Assembly (NCBI GenBank): GCA_029975215.1
Contig: JARKPO010000048.1
Location: 1 to 64,000 of the forward strand
Length of the DNA: 64,000 nucleotides
From: Levilinea sp.
GTDB taxonomy: Bacteria; Chloroflexota; Anaerolineae; Anaerolineales; Anaerolineaceae
Direction of reading: 5' to 3'
The translations under genes were made by a program, and so were the position numbers. The notes under the pieces were generated by a model. It had not been told where the DNA came from, did not search any database, and saw only the letters and a list, made by a program, of their open reading frames with translations. Positions within the stretch are counted from its first letter, which is position 1; the number at the start of each line of letters is the position of its first letter. This document shows, piece by piece, positions 60,615-64,000 of the stretch.

Positions 60615-61970
60615 TTACCCCTCCGCGGACGAACCCTCTTGCCGCCGCTCCTCCCGCGCCACCTCCACCAGGCCGCGGCGCACGATCAGCCCAATGGAGA
60701 CCAGGAAGTAGCCGCTCAGCAGGGCCGCCTGGAACAGGTAGCCCAGGGGGCGGGCCAGGGCAAACATCAGCACGGTTTTCACCGCGCCGGTCAGGGCGGT
60801 CACCTTCAGGGGGTAATTGGGCAGGCCCAGGGCCAGCAGCAAAGGCCGGTTCCAGAAGAAGATGTTGGCCGCGCCGTAACCCACCAGCAAAATCAGCATA
60901 GCCCCAAAGGACGGCAGATACGCCCCGTCCTTGAGCCACATCAGCAGCCACGGCCCCAGCGTCACCAGGCCCAGGGCGCAGGCCGTGGTCCACAGACCGG
61001 CGATCCAGGTGGTGCGCGAAAGCAAGCGGCGCAGGGTGGGCCAGTCGCGGCGGGCCACTGAGCGGGTGATATCCGGGAAGGTGGTCGAAATGAAGGGGGT
61101 GATGGGCATCAGGATCAGGCTCATCATCGCCAGGGCGAATTTGTAATAGCCCGCGGCGGCGTTGTTGAAGAACAACCCCACCCACAGCACTTCGCTGTCG
61201 CGGATGATCAGATTGATGGTGCCACTCAAATTGGTGCTGAGGGCAAAACGCGCCACCCCACGCCAGCCGGAAAGCAGGCGCAGCGGGGTGCGCATCCACC
61301 CCGCGCCCAGGTGCTGGGGGGCGCGCCGCAGGGCCAGCAGGGTCAGCCCCAGGCCGTTGATGGTTTTGCCCGCCAGGTAGGCGTTCAGCACCTCCACCAG
61401 CCCGCCGCCGGTGAAATAGGCCGCGGTGATCCAGGCGGCGGTGACCAGGGACTGCAGCACGTTCACCAGGGCCTGCCCGCGGTAATGCGACCCCAACTGC
61501 AGCACGGCGGTGGCCGTCTCGGCCATCAGGTTGGCCAGCAGGGCCAGCCCGTAATAGGCGATCAGCGGGGCGGCGGCTGGGTTTTTGACGAACACCTGAG
61601 CCGCCCAAGGGGACAGCAGAATGAGAATGGCGTATGCCGCCAGCGAGGTGGCCGCCTCGCTCAGCCCGGCAGCCTTCACCACCGCCGCGGCCTGGGCCCG
61701 TTCCCCCCGTTCCAGGGCGCTGCCCGCGTAGCGGATGACCACTTCACCCATGCGGAAAGACAGCAGGCGGTTGACGCTGGTGGCAAACAAGATCAAAATG
61801 CCCAGCGCGCCGTAGTCGCTGGGGCCCAACAGCACCGCCGCCAAAATGCCCTGCACCGAGGTGAGGACCATGGCGATGGTGCTGCTGCTGAACAGGTAAC
61901 CGCTGTTGCGGATGACCGCCCCTAACAGGCGGTCATCCTTCCAGGCGGATAGGGTCTTGCGAAAATTCAT
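60615..61970 (-). CDS. Polysaccharide flippase (Wzx/MATE-like)
   Basis: This 451-residue membrane protein has about 12-14 hydrophobic helices (SGYLFSSSTIAMVLTSVQGILAAVLLGP opens it) and fits the MOP-type polysaccharide export family, which flips undecaprenyl-linked repeat units. ATG 61970 overlaps the epimerase stop as ATGA, so the two are coupled; the longer frame to 62015 lies inside the epimerase. The C-terminal ~20 residues are basic and cytoplasmic. The order dehydrogenase, epimerase, flippase marks a surface-polysaccharide arm. Confidence 0.88.
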   Translation of the reverse strand: MNFRKTLSAWKDDRLLGAVIRNSGYLFSSSTIAMVLTSVQGILAAVLLGPSDYGALGILILFATSVNRLLSFRMGEVVIRYAGSALERGERAQAAAVVKAAGLSEAATSLAAYAILILLSPWAAQVFVKNPAAAPLIAYYGLALLANLMAETATAVLQLGSHYRGQALVNVLQSLVTAAWITAAYFTGGGLVEVLNAYLAGKTINGLGLTLLALRRAPQHLGAGWMRTPLRLLSGWRGVARFALSTNLSGTINLIIRDSEVLWVGLFFNNAAAGYYKFALAMMSLILMPITPFISTTFPDITRSVARRDWPTLRRLLSRTTWIAGLWTTACALGLVTLGPWLLMWLKDGAYLPSFGAMLILLVGYGAANIFFWNRPLLLALGLPNYPLKVTALTGAVKTVLMFALARPLGYLFQAALLSGYFLVSIGLIVRRGLVEVAREERRQEGSSAEG

Positions 61971-62944
61971 GCTGTGATGACTTGCGAAGCCCAGGCGCGT
62001 TCCTGCATGTACCAATCCACCAGGCTGCGCATGCCTTCCTGAAGGTTCACCTGCGGTTCCCAGCCCAACAGACGGCGGGCTTTGCTGACATCCGCCCAGT
62101 TGGTAAGCATGTCAGCGGGGTGCAGGGGCAGGTGGGTCACATTCGCTTTGCGGCCGATCAGGTCTTCCAGAGCGCGGATCATCTCGTTCATGGTGATGGT
62201 CTCGTGGCCGCCCAGGTTGATGATCTCATACCCCACCGGCTGCAGGCCCAGAATCGTGCCGCGGGCGATGTCGTCCACGTAGGTGAAGCCGCGCGACTGC
62301 TCGCCATCGCCGTTCAGGCGCACCGGCCGGCCTTCGCTGATCCACTGCACAAAGCGGAACATGACCATATCCGGGCGTCCGGCGGGGCCGTACACGGTGA
62401 AATAGCGGAAGATGGTCACATCAATGCCGTTCAGGTAATGGTAGGCGTGGCACATGGCCTCGGCGCCTTTTTTGCTGGCGGCGTAAGGCTGCAAGGGGCG
62501 GTCGGAGCTGGCGGTTTCGGGGGTGGGGTAGGGGGCATCTGCGCCGTAAATGGAGGAGGTGGAGGCCAGGACAAACTTCTTCACCCCGTACTGGCGGCAG
62601 CTTTCCAGCAGGTTGAGCGTGCCGGTGGTGTTGGTGGATAGGAACACCCAGGGGTTCTCCACGCTGGCGCGCACCCCGGCGCGGGCGGCCAGGTTAATCA
62701 CGCCGTCCAGGGGGGCGCTCTGCGCGAAGACCTGCTGCACCGCACTCATCTCACTGATGTCGACGGGGTGGTAATGAAAATTCGTGTGCGGGGTCAGGCG
62801 CGCCAGGCGGTATTCTTTCAGACGCACATCATAGGCGTCGCACAGGTTGTCCACGCCTTCCACACTGTGCCCGTCGGCCAGCAGCATTTCCACAACGCGC
62901 GCACCGATGAAGCCAGCCGCGCCGGTGACCAGATAACGGCCCAT
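61967..62944 (-). CDS. NAD-dependent epimerase/dehydratase (UDP-glucuronate 4-epimerase-like)
   Basis: This 325-residue SDR enzyme has the NAD motif VTGAAGFIGARVVEMLL, the catalytic STSSIYG and YAASKKGAEAM (Y-x3-K), and GVDNLCDAYDVRLKEYRLARL in the position typical of UDP-glucuronate 4-epimerases. It converts one UDP-sugar acid epimer to another, probably UDP-GlcA to UDP-GalA, or the N-acetyl analogue given the dehydrogenase three bases upstream. The flippase gene starts in its stop codon. Confidence 0.9.
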   Translation of the reverse strand: MGRYLVTGAAGFIGARVVEMLLADGHSVEGVDNLCDAYDVRLKEYRLARLTPHTNFHYHPVDISEMSAVQQVFAQSAPLDGVINLAARAGVRASVENPWVFLSTNTTGTLNLLESCRQYGVKKFVLASTSSIYGADAPYPTPETASSDRPLQPYAASKKGAEAMCHAYHYLNGIDVTIFRYFTVYGPAGRPDMVMFRFVQWISEGRPVRLNGDGEQSRGFTYVDDIARGTILGLQPVGYEIINLGGHETITMNEMIRALEDLIGRKANVTHLPLHPADMLTNWADVSKARRLLGWEPQVNLQEGMRSLVDWYMQERAWASQVITA

Positions 62945-62946
62945 GA

Positions 62947-63999
62947 TTATAACCTCACGACTTTGGGATGCGTGCGGCCGCGGTCACCCAGGGCGTTGCG
63001 CGTGTCCACGATCAGTTTGGCGTTTTCCAGGATGGCGTCGTAGTCATAGGCTTTGTGGTTGGTGATGATCACCACGCAGTCGGCGGCGCGCACCTCGGCC
63101 ATCAGGTCGCTGACGGCCGTCATGGCCATGCCTTCGTGGTCGAAGTGGGGGATGAAGGGGTCGTGATACTTCACATGCGCGCCCTTTTGCTCCAACAGGC
63201 CGATCACGTCCAGCGCAGGCGATTCGCGCAGATCGTCAATGTCGGGTTTGTAAGCCACGCCCAACACCAGCACCGCGCTGCCCTTGAGGGCTTTGCTGTG
63301 GTCGTTGAGGGCGTCCTGCACCTTGGTGACAGCGAAGCGCGGCATGCTGGTGTTGATTTCGGAGGCCAGCTCGATGAAGCGCGCCGTGTATTTGAGGGAT
63401 TTGAGCTTCCACGACAGGTACAGCGGGTCAATGGGGATGCAGTGCCCGCCCAGGCCAGGGCCGGGGGTGAACTTCATGAAACCGAAGGGCTTGGTGGCGG
63501 CAGCGTCAATCACTTCCCACACGTCCACGCCCAGCCGGTCGCACATGATGGCCAGCTCGTTGACCATGGCGATGTTGATCATGCGGAAGGTGTTTTCCAG
63601 CAGCTTGGCCATCTCGGCCACTTCGGTGGAAGACACGCGCACCACGGTTTTCAGCGCCTGGCGGTACCAGGCCACCGACACGTCGCAGCAGGCTTCGGTG
63701 ATGCCGCCCACCACCTTGGGGGTGTTGTAGGTGGTCCAATCCGTGCGGCCGGGGTCCACCCGTTCGGGCGAGAAGGCCAGGAAGAAATCTTCGCCCGCCT
63801 TCAGTCCGCTGGCTTCCAGGCGCGAGAGCACCATTTCGCGCGTGGTGCCGGGGTAGGTGCTGGATTCCAGCACCACCACCATGCCGCGGTGCAGGTAGGG
63901 GAAGAGGGCTTCGGTGGCCGAGACGATGAACGACAGGTCGGGGTCGCCGGTTTTGCGCAGGGGGGTGGGCACGCAGATGCTGACGGCCTGGGCGCGGGT
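62947..63999 (-). CDS. Nucleotide-sugar dehydrogenase (WbpA-like), N-terminus beyond the window
   Basis: The frame is open to the right edge and continues the family pattern (SICVPTPLRKTGDPDLSFI). It resembles UDP-N-acetylglucosamine 6-dehydrogenase: VVLESSTYPGTTREMVL, FSPERVDPG, PGPGLGGHCIPIDPLYL with the catalytic Cys, and LGVAYKPDIDDLRESPALDV. It differs from wecC at 50623, so the locus makes at least two sugar acids. The N-terminal NAD-binding portion, roughly 80-90 residues, is missing here. It leads the right arm of the locus. Confidence 0.93.
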   Translation of the reverse strand, partial: TRAQAVSICVPTPLRKTGDPDLSFIVSATEALFPYLHRGMVVVLESSTYPGTTREMVLSRLEASGLKAGEDFFLAFSPERVDPGRTDWTTYNTPKVVGGITEACCDVSVAWYRQALKTVVRVSSTEVAEMAKLLENTFRMINIAMVNELAIMCDRLGVDVWEVIDAAATKPFGFMKFTPGPGLGGHCIPIDPLYLSWKLKSLKYTARFIELASEINTSMPRFAVTKVQDALNDHSKALKGSAVLVLGVAYKPDIDDLRESPALDVIGLLEQKGAHVKYHDPFIPHFDHEGMAMTAVSDLMAEVRAADCVVIITNHKAYDYDAILENAKLIVDTRNALGDRGRTHPKVVRL

Positions 64000-64000
64000 G

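Overview
The window is about 64 kb of bacterial chromosome, GC-rich except for one stretch, with densely packed and often overlapping genes (ATGA junctions), TTGACA/TATAAT-type promoters and intrinsic terminators. The gene set suggests a Chloroflexota genome, probably Anaerolineae: RNase J as main RNase, a very long SecA without a zinc tail, three M42 peptidases in tandem, an archaeal-type aspartyl-tRNA synthetase, SHOCT-like and beta-helix envelope proteins, and an oxygen-sensitive glycyl radical enzyme. This placement is inferred from gene content only. No tRNA, rRNA, CRISPR array, prophage or IS element was seen.

Layout. 1-2.5 kb: a gene tail, cspA, and the RNase J gene with a terminator-like hairpin in its leader. 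2.5-6 kb: methyltransferase, then Pcm, MutY, a small protein and a degenerate MBL-fold protein on the minus strand. 6.1-12.7 kb: an ArsR-type regulator with an MFS exporter, OsmC, a GNAT/DUF493/serine hydrolase operon, a SET protein and another GNAT. 12.8-21.8 kb: MurJ, a cNMP-binding protein with a NifU-like partner, SHOCT-like protein, MutM, PRPP synthetase, GNAT, AspRS, and MeaB with a B12-binding subunit. 22-24.6 kb: chelatase AAA+ and VWA genes that look joined by a programmed -1 frameshift. 24.6-31.9 kb: three M42 peptidases around an AAC(3)-like gene, then envelope proteins. 32-42.4 kb: phosphatase-fold enzyme, discoidin-like lipoprotein, phosphoribosyltransferase, dipeptidase, ribosomal protein S1 and SecA. 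42.4-50.5 kb: glycyl radical enzyme with its activase, DUF4173-like membrane protein, two-component pair. 50.6-64 kb: polysaccharide genes on two convergent arms, split by an AT-rich island.

The most unusual item is that island (about 54.1-60.6 kb). It holds one 2099-residue protein: a long N-terminal TPR-like region containing four diverged ~180-residue modules, a P-loop ATPase, a winged-helix-like segment, and a C-terminal region with an R-N-x3-H motif typical of HEPN ribonuclease domains. Composition, isolation and architecture suggest a horizontally acquired conflict or defence gene of a type I do not recognise. The second strong observation is the chelatase frameshift site: nine A residues, with an SD-like GAGGAA and a small hairpin just upstream, would fuse the AAA+ subunit to the VWA subunit.
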